From: Marinibaculum pumilum | Lineage (GTDB): Bacteria; Pseudomonadota; Alphaproteobacteria; Ferrovibrionales; Ferrovibrionaceae | NCBI RefSeq assembly: GCF_042646425.1 | Contig: NZ_JBHRTR010000028.1 | Coordinates: forward strand, 434,001-498,000 | DNA length: 64,000 bases | Reading direction: 5' to 3' | Shown: positions 44,942 through 53,311 of the stretch, one piece after another | Numbering within the stretch: the first letter of the stretch is position 1 | How the letters are laid out: every line of letters begins with the position of its first letter | Notes under the pieces: generated by a model | What the model was told of the DNA's origin: nothing | Database searches by the model: none | The model's input: only the letters and a program-made list of their open reading frames with translations | Made by a program: the position numbers and the translations under genes

Positions 44942-46890
44942 GCGGCCCTCCCGTGCGGCGCGGGCGCATCCTCCGCCGTGTCCCTGATCTCCAGGGTGGC
45001 CGCGAGGCTGCCGCCGCTGCCGTCCTCGTAGCTCACCTCGATCTCCGCGTGCACCGATCGCGCCTCGCCGTACAGCGCTTCCACCAGCGGGGCGTAGCGG
45101 GCGGCGATGGCGTCGCGGCGCAGCTGGCCGAGGCGTGTCAGCTCGCCATCGTCGGCATCCAGTTCCTTGTGCAGCACCAGGAAGCGCCGCACCCGGCAGC
45201 CGGCAAGGTCGGCATCGGCCGACAGGCTGCGGTTCACCGCTTCCACCTCCTGCCGCAGCAGGTCATGCACGCGGGGATGACCCGCCAGCTCCTGGTAGGA
45301 GGTCGTGACGATCTCCTCCCGTTCGGCCCACTTGCCGACAGCCTCGGGGTCGATGTTCAGCAGAGCGGTGCAGAAGGGTCGCCCGTCGCCGAGGACGACG
45401 GCGTACAGGATGTGCGGCTGGGCCGTCAGGCGGTTCTCCACGGCACCGGGGGCGAACAGGCCGCCATCGCCGAGGCGGCCCAGATCCGCCGCACGGTCCA
45501 GGATGACCAGTTGGCCGCTGCCCGCGTCGAAACGGCCTGCATCGCCGCTGCGCCGCCAGTCTTCCGCGGACTGCGCCGCCTCGGATGCGATCTCGGACAG
45601 GCGGTACTCCACCGCACCGTCGCCGGCGATCCGTAGTTCCACGCCGGGCAGCGCCTCGCCCACCGTGCCGGGCCGGACCGCGCCGTCGCGATGCAGGGCC
45701 AGGAAAAGGGCGGCCTCGGTCTGGCCATAGGCCTGCTTCAGGTTCACCCCCAGCGCACGGAACCAGAGCAGTGTTTCCGGCGTCAGCGCACCGCCGGCGG
45801 CATAGGCATGGCGCAGGCGCGACAGGCCCAGCGCGTCGCGCAGCGGCGCCAGGATCAGCAGCGACCAGAACAGGGACGGGCGCCGGCCCTCGGCAAGCGC
45901 CCGCTCTGCGGCCGCCATCGCGCGGCTGTGGAGCCAGCGCTGCAGGCGGCCGGCATCGGCGATGCGCAGGTCCACCCTCGCGCGGATCGCGTCGAAATCC
46001 TGCGGTCGCGCCAGCATGTAGCTGGGCCCCAGCTCGCGCATGTCGGCCGGCGCGGTCTCTTCGCCCTCGGCGCAGGCGGTGCAGAAACCGCAGACCAGTG
46101 CCTGTGCGACGGAGACCATGAAGTCGCCGATCCAGCACAGCGGCAATGTGCCGAGAACGGAGTCCTGCGGGCCGAGGCGGTCGACCGCGGCAGCGGCGGT
46201 GGCGCGCGCGATCACCGTTCCATGAGACAGCAGGACCGGGCGCGGCGCTTCGCCGTCGCCGCCATCGCCGTCGTGAAACAGGATGCAGGGTGCGGTGCGT
46301 GCCGTCTCCGCCGCCGCACGGACCAGCGCAGCGCCGGATCCGGCAGAGCGGCCGGCGTGCAGCACTTCGTCGAAGGCATGCAGGGTGTCGCGGTCATAGT
46401 CGCGCAGGCCGCGCGCGCTGACGAAGACGACCTGTCGCAGGTCCGGCAGCCGGGTCCGCATGGCCAGCAGCTTGTCGACCTGTTCCTGGTCTTCCGCGAT
46501 GGCGAAGCCGGCGCCGCTCGCCCGCAGAAGTGCCTCCGCCTCTGCCGGCGTGCTGTCGGGATGCAGCGGCACCGGCACCGCGCCCAGCATCTGTGCCGCC
46601 AGCATCGACCAGTAGAGACGCGGATTGTTGCAGCCGAGCAGGGCAAGCCGCGCATCGGGGCCGAGGCCCAGCGCCTGCAGCCCCAGGGCGAGCGCGACGA
46701 TCTCGTCGCGGGCCTCCGCCCAGGACCAGCTGCGCCAGATCCCCGACCGTTTCTCGCGGAAGGCGGGCCGCGCCGCATGGCGCTCGGCGTTCCGCAGCAG
46801 CAGGGCCGGCAGGCTCTGCTCCGCCGGCTCGCCCGGCAATGCCGCGCGCTCCCGTTCGGGCAGGGATTCCGCCCGTTGAACGACTGTCAC
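44938..46890 (-). CDS. AMP-dependent synthetase/ligase with degenerate P-loop
   Basis: 650 residues from a GTG with GGGAGG eight bases upstream. Fold and C-terminal motifs identify a long-chain-type acyl-CoA synthetase: FREKRSGIWRSWSWAEARDEIVALALGLQALGLGP, LKQAYGQTEAAL, FAPGAVENRL. The adenylate P-loop that should read YTSGTTGxPKGV is FHDGDGGDGEAPRPVLLSH at about residues 205-222, without the usual Ser/Thr/Gly pattern or lysine. The acceptor loop SGDAGRFD is also altered from TGD. Activity may be reduced or changed, although its operon position ahead of livG fits an acid:CoA ligase. Confidence 0.82.
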   Translation of the reverse strand: MTVVQRAESLPERERAALPGEPAEQSLPALLLRNAERHAARPAFREKRSGIWRSWSWAEARDEIVALALGLQALGLGPDARLALLGCNNPRLYWSMLAAQMLGAVPVPLHPDSTPAEAEALLRASGAGFAIAEDQEQVDKLLAMRTRLPDLRQVVFVSARGLRDYDRDTLHAFDEVLHAGRSAGSGAALVRAAAETARTAPCILFHDGDGGDGEAPRPVLLSHGTVIARATAAAAVDRLGPQDSVLGTLPLCWIGDFMVSVAQALVCGFCTACAEGEETAPADMRELGPSYMLARPQDFDAIRARVDLRIADAGRLQRWLHSRAMAAAERALAEGRRPSLFWSLLILAPLRDALGLSRLRHAYAAGGALTPETLLWFRALGVNLKQAYGQTEAALFLALHRDGAVRPGTVGEALPGVELRIAGDGAVEYRLSEIASEAAQSAEDWRRSGDAGRFDAGSGQLVILDRAADLGRLGDGGLFAPGAVENRLTAQPHILYAVVLGDGRPFCTALLNIDPEAVGKWAEREEIVTTSYQELAGHPRVHDLLRQEVEAVNRSLSADADLAGCRVRRFLVLHKELDADDGELTRLGQLRRDAIAARYAPLVEALYGEARSVHAEIEVSYEDGSGGSLAATLEIRDTAEDAPAPHGRAA

Positions 46891-47064
46891 CCCAGGCGCC
46901 TCCCTTGCGACCCGAAACCATGCGACCGGCCTCTGTCAGTGCGGGCCTTGCGGTCGGTCTTGCCGCCCGTTCCGGCGGCTCGTGACAGTTCCTTTTACCC
47001 CCGCCGCGTGGCGGAAGCCAGCCGCACCGCGGCCGTGCCGCGGCCCGCGGCCGCTCGCGGCACG

Positions 47065-47105
47065 AAAAAGGCCGGTGTCCCGTCGCATCGGACGGGACGC
47101 CGGCC
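47065..47105 (-). terminator. Rho-independent terminator of the NMT1-type binding-protein gene
   Basis: A 15-bp stem (47070-47084 with 47091-47105, one G-T wobble) with loop GCATCG. On the minus strand it is followed by TTTTT (47069-47065), and preceded by a six-T run. It lies about 40 bases beyond the binding-protein stop at 47147. Confidence 0.8.
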
Positions 47106-47146
47106 CTGTCGAAAAAAGGGCGCGCCGGGTCGCCGGCGCTGAGGAT

Positions 47147-48166
47147 TCAGTTCGCGGGGACCGTGATGTCCTTGCTCAGATAGTCGTTGGAATAGAAGCT
47201 CTCGACGTCGAACGGCTCGGCCAGGTCGAAATAGGTGTCGACCAGGGCGTAGTCGGCCTTCAGCCGCTCCGGCTCCAGATAGCCCAGCGCGATGTTTTTC
47301 GTGGCGTCCGTGGTCATCAGCTCGATCACCCGGTTCCACTGGTCCTCCTGCGCCTTGCGGTCCAGGCCGCTGGCATGGGCCAGCAGGGCGTCGATGCAGG
47401 GCGCCGGGTTGTCGGCGCAGGCGCGGAACGCCTTCTGGGTGACGGCGACGAACTTGCCCACCGCCTCCGGATGTTCCTTCAGGTAGCCGGCATTGACGAT
47501 GATCGAATTGCCGTAGGGGTTCACCCCCAGCTCCCGCCAGCCGACATAGCCGAAATCGTCGCCCAGTTCGCGGATCTTCAGGTCATGGCCGTTGTAGAAG
47601 TCGCTGATGATGTCGACCTGGCCCGACATCAGGGTCGGCAGCTTCGCCTGCGGTGCCACGTTCACGAACTTCACCGAATCCTCCGGAATGCCGGCGGCCT
47701 GGGCGAAGGCCGGCCACATCACGCGGGAGGCATCGGCCGGCGGGTTGCCGATCGACCGGCCCGGGAAATCCTTCGGCCCGGTGATGCCGGAGCTCTTGCG
47801 CCAGTAGAAGCCCTGCGGCGAGTTGGCATAGACCGCCATCAGCGCCTTGATGTCGCCGCCCTTGGAGCGGGCGATCATCGCCGTGGGCAGGTCCGCCACG
47901 CCAAGTTCGGACTGCCCGGCGGCCACCGACTGGGAGGAGGCGCCGGAGCCCTTGCCGGTCTGGATGTCGACCTCCAGCCCGGCATCTTCATACCAGCCCT
48001 GGTCGAGGGCGTAGAAATAGGGGGCATGGTCGGCGCCCGGGAACCAGTTGAGGATGAAGTCGATCTCGTCCGCGGCCTGGGCCGGCGCCGCGGCCGCCCA
48101 GCCGAATGCGCCGATGGCGGTGGCGGCCAGAGCGGTCCCCAGTCTTTTCATGACCCTGCTTTTCAT
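47147..48166 (-). CDS. ABC importer binding protein, NMT1/THI5/SsuA type
   Basis: 339 residues. Signal peptide (KRLGTALAATAIGAFGWAAAAPAQA) precedes the NMT1-like fold: DEIDFILNWFPGADHAPYFYALDQGWYEDAGLEVDIQTGKGSGASSQSVAAGQSELGVADLP. The LNWFPGADHAPYFYA start resembles pyrimidine/HMP-type and related binding proteins. It is divergent from the RutR-like TetR gene and would serve the SsuC/SsuB-type permease and ATPase at 49339 and 53308. Ends in its own intrinsic terminator. Ligand unknown. Confidence 0.9.
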   Translation of the reverse strand: MKSRVMKRLGTALAATAIGAFGWAAAAPAQAADEIDFILNWFPGADHAPYFYALDQGWYEDAGLEVDIQTGKGSGASSQSVAAGQSELGVADLPTAMIARSKGGDIKALMAVYANSPQGFYWRKSSGITGPKDFPGRSIGNPPADASRVMWPAFAQAAGIPEDSVKFVNVAPQAKLPTLMSGQVDIISDFYNGHDLKIRELGDDFGYVGWRELGVNPYGNSIIVNAGYLKEHPEAVGKFVAVTQKAFRACADNPAPCIDALLAHASGLDRKAQEDQWNRVIELMTTDATKNIALGYLEPERLKADYALVDTYFDLAEPFDVESFYSNDYLSKDITVPAN

Positions 48167-48303
48167 GACCCTACCTCATCAGGTTGTCGCAGGTCCCGGC
48201 CGGCCATGCCGGCATTCCGTCTGCAAGGCCGGAATACCGCCATCGCACCCGTGCCTGCGGGCGGAAATGATGGTACGGAGGGGGTATGAGCGAGTCAACG
48301 AGA

Positions 48304-48321
48304 CCCAACTGTTTGGTTGAA
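48304..48321. promoter_or_regulatory. RutR-type operator at the TetR/binding-protein divergent promoter
   Basis: CCCAACTGTTTGGTTGAA contains CAAC-N6-GTTG, matching 12 of 18 bases of the perfect palindrome at 49281. It ends 2 bases before the TetR start codon, and also lies upstream of the binding-protein gene on the other strand. Consistent with autoregulation. Confidence 0.55.
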
Positions 48322-48323
48322 GC

Positions 48324-49142
48324 ATGACGAAGGCGGTGGAGCTGCCGGTGCGCCGGCGGCGGCGCGGCCCGGCCGGCGTGGCGACCGGGGGCGCGGCCGG
48401 TCCGGAGACGGGCGCCGCCGGTCCCCAGACCGAAGGCAAGGGTGCGGCGGACCGCAAGGCCGCGGCGGAACGCAAGAGTGGCGCCGATCGCGCGGCGAAG
48501 GGTGCGCGCGCCAGGTCCGGTCGCGGACGCAGCGCGCCGCGCGCGGATTCCCGTGCCGCCCTGCTGCGGGCGGGCCGGGCGGCGTTCGCTGCCGGCGGCC
48601 TGGAAGGCGCGCGGGTGGACGAGATCGCGGCCCTGGCCGGGGTCAACAAGCAGCTCGTCTACCATTACTTCGGCAGCAAGGACGGCCTCTATGTCGCCGT
48701 CCTCGAAGAGGCCTATCACGAGATCCGCCAGCGAGAGCAGGAACTGGACCTGAGCGAGCTGCCGCCGCGCGAGGCGATGCGGCGGCTGGTGGAATTCTCC
48801 TTCGACTATCTGGACGAGCATCGCGACTTCGTCGCCCTGCTGGCTGACGAGAACACCCATGGCGGCCACCACATGGCCGGCTCGGCCACCCTGGCGGACC
48901 TGAACCGGCCGATCATCGACCTGATGGCCGCGACCCTGGAGCGCGGCGCGCAGAGCGGCGATTTCCGCCCCGGCCTGGATCCGCTGCAGGTCTACATCTC
49001 GGTCGCCGGTCTGGCCTATTTCTACTTCGCCAACATCCACACCCTGTCGCGGATCTTCGACGGCGACCTGGCGCGCCGCAGCGCGATCGCGGCCCGCCGC
49101 GCCCATGTGGTGGATTTCGCCCTGGCGGCGGTCAGCCGCTGA
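48324..49142 (+). CDS. TetR-family regulator, RutR-like
   Basis: 272 residues. About 70 residues at the N-terminus are Ala/Arg/Gly-rich filler; the helix-turn-helix is RAALLRAGRAAFAAGGLEGARVDEIAALAGVNKQLVYHYFGSKDGLYVAVLEEAYHEIRQRE. The form VNKQLVYHYFGSKDxLY and the C-terminal LADENTHGGHHMAGS segment match the RutR/YcdC group, which senses pyrimidines in E. coli. Two RutR-like palindromes flank the gene. It probably represses the ABC/aldolase unit and itself. The effector need not be uracil. Confidence 0.88.
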   Translation: MTKAVELPVRRRRRGPAGVATGGAAGPETGAAGPQTEGKGAADRKAAAERKSGADRAAKGARARSGRGRSAPRADSRAALLRAGRAAFAAGGLEGARVDEIAALAGVNKQLVYHYFGSKDGLYVAVLEEAYHEIRQREQELDLSELPPREAMRRLVEFSFDYLDEHRDFVALLADENTHGGHHMAGSATLADLNRPIIDLMAATLERGAQSGDFRPGLDPLQVYISVAGLAYFYFANIHTLSRIFDGDLARRSAIAARRAHVVDFALAAVSR

Positions 49143-49236
49143 AGAGCACGCTGGCGGCGGTCAGCCGCTGAAGAGCACGCTGGCGGCGGTGAGCCGCTGA
49201 AGCGGCCTGGTGGCGGCGGTGAGCCGCTGAGGCCGG
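49122..49236. repeat. Minisatellite of about 29-bp units spanning the TetR stop codon
   Basis: CTGGCGGCGGTCAGCCGCTGAAGAGCACG occurs at 49122-49150 and exactly again at 49151-49179, followed by two diverged copies (CTGGCGGCGGTGAGCCGCTGAAG..., CTGGTGGCGGCGGTGAGCCGCTGAGG...). The TetR stop codon is in the first unit, and every unit repeats CGCTGA. Confidence 0.85.
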
Positions 49237-49280
49237 GGTCCCAGCGGCCCGCTTGACCGACGGCCGCCTGTCGAGCGATT

Positions 49281-49298
49281 ATCAACCAATTGGTTGAT
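49281..49298. promoter_or_regulatory. Perfect 18-bp RutR-type palindrome before the ABC permease operon
   Basis: ATCAACCAATTGGTTGAT is a perfect inverted repeat. Its ACCA-NN-TGGT core is that of the E. coli RutR site (TTGACCA-NN-TGGTCAA). It lies 40 bases before the permease start. Confidence 0.75.
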
Positions 49299-49338
49299 CC
49301 GTCGGTGGGTGCCGGCGGCGGCCCGGAGCGGACAGGTC

Positions 49339-50175
49339 ATGAGCGCAACTGGCGTCGACGAGACGAAGGCCGGGACTGGGGGCGATACCGGGGCGACGGC
49401 AGCAGTGAGCGGCTCGTCCTGGCTCAAGCCCGGCCTGCTCTGGCCGATCGCGCTGTCGCATGCGGCCGTGATCCTGATCTGGTGGCTGGCCGCCGAATAT
49501 GCCGGCATCCCCCGCTTCATCCTGCCCTCGCCGGAAGAGACCCTGGCGACCCTGGGCAGCGGCAGCTATGCCTGGGTGCGCAACACTGCGGCCACGGTGA
49601 TCGAGATCTATCTGGGCTATGCGATCGCGGTATGCTTCGGCGTCGCGCTGGCGCTGGGCTTCTACTGGTTCCGCTGGGTCAGCCTGATGATCTTCCCGCT
49701 GTTCGTCACCCTGTCGATGGTGCCGAAGGTCGCGCTGGGGCCGCTGTTCGTCGTCTGGTTCGGCTATGGCATCGACACCAACGTCTTCATCGCCTTCACC
49801 ATCTCCTTCTTCCCGGTGCTGCTGACCACCTGGCGCGGCCTGCGGGAGGTGGAGCCCGACATGCTGGACCTGGCGCGGGCGCTGAAGGCGACCCGCTGGC
49901 AGATCTTCACCAAGATCCAGTTCCCCAATGCGTTGCCCTACATCTTCTCCGGCATGAAGGTGGGCAGCATCCTGGCGGTGGCAGGCGCCATCGTCGGCGA
50001 ATTCATCGCCTCTGAAAGCGGCCTCGGCTACCTGATGATCCAGGTGCAGTCGGTGCTCGACACCGCGGCGATGTTCATGGCGGTGATCCTGCTGACCATC
50101 GTCGGCGTGCTGCTCTACCTGGCGATCATGTTGCTGGAGCGGCTGCTGGTGGTGCAGGACGCCCGTATCCAGTAG
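49339..50175 (+). CDS. ABC importer permease (SsuC/TauC type)
   Basis: 278 residues from the ATG at 49339 (GGACAGGTC upstream); a longer frame would start inside the palindrome. Six membrane segments and the conserved inner-membrane EAA loop: EVEPDMLDLARALKATRWQIFTKIQFPNALPYIFSGMKVGSILAVAGAIVGEF. SsuC-type cores LSMVPKVALGPLFVVWFGYG and GLGYLMIQVQSVLDTAAMFMAVILLTIVGVLLY are present. Partners are the NMT1-type binding protein and the ATPase at 53308. Confidence 0.92.
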   Translation: MSATGVDETKAGTGGDTGATAAVSGSSWLKPGLLWPIALSHAAVILIWWLAAEYAGIPRFILPSPEETLATLGSGSYAWVRNTAATVIEIYLGYAIAVCFGVALALGFYWFRWVSLMIFPLFVTLSMVPKVALGPLFVVWFGYGIDTNVFIAFTISFFPVLLTTWRGLREVEPDMLDLARALKATRWQIFTKIQFPNALPYIFSGMKVGSILAVAGAIVGEFIASESGLGYLMIQVQSVLDTAAMFMAVILLTIVGVLLYLAIMLLERLLVVQDARIQ

Positions 50176-50274
50176 GTGCCCTGTCCGGCAGCTCCGGCAC
50201 GCGGCGGCCCGGACCGGGCCCCCCGGGATGCGCGGCAGCGGCGCGGGCAGGTCGAAGTTTGGGAGGAAGCAGGA

Positions 50275-51321
50275 ATGAACGATCAGTCCGCGCCGGCGGG
50301 GCCGCTGCCGGAACGCATTGCGGATGTCGACGCGCTGGAGGAACTGCTGTCGCGGCCCAGCCCGGCGGTGATCCGGGATCTATCTGCGCTGGACGGCGAC
50401 ATCATCCTGCTGGGCGCCGGCGGCAAGATCGGCCCCTCCCTGGCCCGCATGGCGCGCCGCGCCTGCCCCGGCCGGCGGATCTATGCCGTCGCCCGCTTCT
50501 CCGAGGCCGGCGTGCGGGAGGGGCTGGAAGCCGACGGCATCGAATGCCTGACCGCCGACCTGCTGGACCGTGCCGCGATCGAGGGGCTGCCGAAGGCGAA
50601 GAACGTGCTGTTCCTGGCCGGGCGCAAGTTCGGTTCCTCCGGCCAGCAGGCGCTGACCTGGGCGATGAACGCGCATCTGCCGGCCCTGGTGGCGGAGGCC
50701 TTCCGGGAGAGCCGGATCGTCGCCTTCTCCACCGGCTGCGTCTATCCCTTCGTGCCGGTGAATTCCGGCGGCGCGACGGAGGACCTGGCCCCCGACCCGC
50801 CCGGCGAATATGCCCAGTCCTGCGTCGGCCGCGAGCGCATGTTCGAGCATTTCTCGCAGGTTCACGGCACGCCGGGGCGGTTGTTCCGGCTGAACTATGC
50901 CATCGACATGCGCTACGGCGTGCTGCTGGACGTGGCCGAGAAGGTGCGCGACCGCCGCCCCGTCGACGTGACCATGGGGCATGTGAACGTGATCTGGCAG
51001 GGCGATGCCAATGCGCTCGCGCTGCGCTGCCTCGCCCATGCCACGGCACCGACCAGCCCGATCAACGTGTCGGGGCCGGAGACGATCTCCGTGCGCTGGC
51101 TGGCGGAGGAATTCGCCCGGCGGCTGGACGTGCCGGTGGAGATCACCGGCAGCGAGGCGGAGCGCGGCTGGCTGACCAATACGGCGGAAGCGAACCGCCT
51201 GTTCGGCTATCCGGACGTGGCGCTGAAACAGCTGATCGACTGGACCGCCGCCTGGGTCGCCGGCGGCGGCACCACCCACAACAAGCCGACCAAGTTCGAG
51301 GTGCGGGATGGCCGCTACTGA
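50275..51321 (+). CDS. NAD(P)-binding epimerase/dehydratase-like protein lacking the catalytic Lys
   Basis: 348 residues, start with GGGAGGAAGCAGGA upstream. Extended SDR fold: DIILLGAGGKIGPSLARMARRA (dinucleotide motif), FSTGCVYPFVPVNSGGATEDLAPDPPGEYAQSCVGRERMFEHF, RLNYAIDMRYGVLLDVAEKV. The YxxxK motif is YAQSC, with cysteine for lysine. The same replacement is probably a family feature, since the surroundings are otherwise well conserved. It overlaps the following gene by 14 bases. Reaction unknown; a sugar-acid or amino-acid epimerase/dehydrogenase role is only a guess. Confidence 0.82.
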   Translation: MNDQSAPAGPLPERIADVDALEELLSRPSPAVIRDLSALDGDIILLGAGGKIGPSLARMARRACPGRRIYAVARFSEAGVREGLEADGIECLTADLLDRAAIEGLPKAKNVLFLAGRKFGSSGQQALTWAMNAHLPALVAEAFRESRIVAFSTGCVYPFVPVNSGGATEDLAPDPPGEYAQSCVGRERMFEHFSQVHGTPGRLFRLNYAIDMRYGVLLDVAEKVRDRRPVDVTMGHVNVIWQGDANALALRCLAHATAPTSPINVSGPETISVRWLAEEFARRLDVPVEITGSEAERGWLTNTAEANRLFGYPDVALKQLIDWTAAWVAGGGTTHNKPTKFEVRDGRY

Positions 51322-52246
51322 CGGCGGCACGCCGGCGGAGATCCTGGCGGCCGCCGGCCTGCGGCAGGCGGCGCTGGAGCCTGGCCAGTTCCAGGCCGCC
51401 ACCGCCCTGGTGGCGGAGGCCGGCTGGAACCAGGTCGCCGACGATTGGGCGCTGATGCAGCGCACCGGCGCGGCGATCGGCCTGGTGGACGAAGCCGGCG
51501 GCCTCGCCGCGACGGCCCTGGCCCTGCCCTATGCCGAAGGGGCGCGGCCGGAAGCGGCGCCGTTCGGCTGGATCTCCATGGTGCTGGTCGCCGCCGCGAT
51601 GCGACGCCGGGGCCTGGCCACCCACCTCCTGAAGGACCGCATCGCCTGGCTGCAGGGGCGCGGCCTGGTACCGATCCTGGATGCGACCGAGGCGGGGGAG
51701 CAGGTCTACCGGCCGCTGGGCTTCGGCCCCGGCATCCGGATCAGCCGCTGGCAGGGCCACGGTTCCGGTTCCGGGGATGGCGCGGTCGCGGCCGGCGGCG
51801 ACGGCATCCGGCAGGCGGTGGCGGCGGACCGGCCCGCCATGGCGACCATGGACCGCGAGGCCTTCGGTGCCGACCGGCGGGCGCTGATCGACGCCTTCCT
51901 GGACCGGCCCGGCAGCCATGGCTTCGTCGCCGGGGAGGGCAGCGACATGGCCGGTTTCGCGATCGTCCGCAGGGGCCGCACTGCCGCCCAGGTCGGGCCG
52001 CTGCTGGCCGCGGACGAGGATCGTGCGATCGCGCTGCTGGATGCGGCCCTGGCGACGGCCCAGGGGCCGGTTTTCCTGGACGTGCTGGATGTCCGCGCCC
52101 GGCTGGTCGCACAGCTGCAGGCGCGCGGCTTCACCCGGCAGCGCGGCTTCCTGCGGATGGCCTTGGGCGCGATGCCGCGCTTCGGCGAACAGGCGACGGA
52201 CAGGGGCGGCCGGTCGATGGTGATCGCCGGCCCCGAATATGGTTGA
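51308..52246 (+). CDS. Double-domain GNAT acetyltransferase
   Basis: 312 residues. Domain 1 has the acetyl-CoA loop WISMVLVAAAMRRRGLATHLLKDRIAWLQGRGLVPILDATEAGEQVYRPLGF (Q/RxxGxA form). Domain 2 (IRQAVAADRPAMATMDREAFGADRRALIDAFLDRPG... QLQARGFTRQRGFLRM) resembles the C-terminal acetyltransferase-like module of YitH/HolE-type proteins. The gene overlaps the epimerase-like gene and is followed nine bases later by the DapA-like gene. It would acylate a small amine, but the acceptor is not known. Confidence 0.82.
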   Translation: MAATDGGTPAEILAAAGLRQAALEPGQFQAATALVAEAGWNQVADDWALMQRTGAAIGLVDEAGGLAATALALPYAEGARPEAAPFGWISMVLVAAAMRRRGLATHLLKDRIAWLQGRGLVPILDATEAGEQVYRPLGFGPGIRISRWQGHGSGSGDGAVAAGGDGIRQAVAADRPAMATMDREAFGADRRALIDAFLDRPGSHGFVAGEGSDMAGFAIVRRGRTAAQVGPLLAADEDRAIALLDAALATAQGPVFLDVLDVRARLVAQLQARGFTRQRGFLRMALGAMPRFGEQATDRGGRSMVIAGPEYG

Positions 52247-52255
52247 GGATTGCAG

Positions 52256-53311
52256 ATGAAGTGGACTGACATCGACCCGGCGCTGCGGACGGCGTTCCGC
52301 AACGGCATGGTGATCCCGGCCCATCCGCTGGCGCTGGATGCGGAGCGGAAGCTGGACCTGCGGCGGCAGCGCGCGCTGGCGCGCTACTATGTCGATGCCG
52401 GCGCCGGCGGGCTGGCGGTCGGCGTCCATACCACCCAGTTCGCGATCCGCGATGTCGGCCTGTACCGGCCGGTGCTGGAATGCGCGGCGGAGACGGTGGC
52501 CGGCTGGGCGACCCGGCCGGTGCTGATGGTGGCTGGCGTGGTCGGCCCGACCGCGCAGGCGAAGGCGGAGGCGGAGACGGCGAAGGCGCTGGGCTATCAC
52601 GCCGCCATGGTCGGCCTGGCCGCGCTGAAGGAAGCGAGCGAGGACGAACTGGTCGCCCATTGCGCCGAAGTGGCGGAGGTGATGCCGATCGTCGGCTTCT
52701 ACCTGCAGAAGGCGGTCGGCGGGCAGCGCCTGTCGCGGGAGTTCTGGCGCCGCTTCGCCGGGATCGAGAACCTGGCCGGCATCAAGATCGCGCCGTTCAA
52801 CCGCTATGCCACCCAGGACGTGGTGCGCGGCGTCGTGGCCGCGGGCGCGGAGGACCGGGTGGCGCTCTATACCGGCAATGACGACCATATCGTGCTGGAC
52901 CTGGTCAGCCGCTACCGGGTGGCGCGCGGCGGTGAGGTGGTGGAGACCGGCATCGTCGGCGGGCTGCTGGGGCATTGGAGCGTCTGGACCCGCAGCGCGG
53001 TCGACATCCTGGACCGCTGCCGGGCGGCGCGCATCGCCGGCCGGGCGGACAACGACATCCTGGCGCTGGATTCCGCCGTCACCGACATGAACGCCGCGAT
53101 CTTCGACGCCGCCAACGATTTCCACGGCGTGATCGCCGGCTGCCACGAGATCCTGCGCCGCCAGGGCCTGCTGGAGGGGCGCTGGTGCCTGGACCCGGCG
53201 GAGGATCTGGGACCCGGCCAGATGGCGGAGATCGACCGGGTCTGTACCGAGCATGCCGACCTGGTCGATGATGCCTTCGTCGCCCGCAACCTGGAGCGCT
53301 GGCTGTCATGA
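52256..53311 (+). CDS. DapA/NanA-family aldolase or dehydratase
   Basis: 351 residues with a TIM-barrel pattern of the dihydrodipicolinate synthase family: NGMVIPAHPLALDAERKLDLRRQRALARYYVDAGAGGLAVGVHTTQFA, a Tyr in VGFYLQKAVGG and the Schiff-base lysine in LAGIKIAPFNRYAT. The usual GTTGE motif is GVHTTQF, so substrate recognition differs from DapA. Start chosen at ATG 52256 with GAGGATT upstream; a TTG at 52250 is in frame. Longer than DapA (about 290), with an extra C-terminal region. Overlaps the ATPase start (ATGA). Confidence 0.85.
   Translation: MKWTDIDPALRTAFRNGMVIPAHPLALDAERKLDLRRQRALARYYVDAGAGGLAVGVHTTQFAIRDVGLYRPVLECAAETVAGWATRPVLMVAGVVGPTAQAKAEAETAKALGYHAAMVGLAALKEASEDELVAHCAEVAEVMPIVGFYLQKAVGGQRLSREFWRRFAGIENLAGIKIAPFNRYATQDVVRGVVAAGAEDRVALYTGNDDHIVLDLVSRYRVARGGEVVETGIVGGLLGHWSVWTRSAVDILDRCRAARIAGRADNDILALDSAVTDMNAAIFDAANDFHGVIAGCHEILRRQGLLEGRWCLDPAEDLGPGQMAEIDRVCTEHADLVDDAFVARNLERWLS

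Noticed and set aside
46935..46988. CTGTCA...TGACAG pair before the ligase of the Liv operon
   Set aside because: Arms of six bases with a very long spacer; likely chance.
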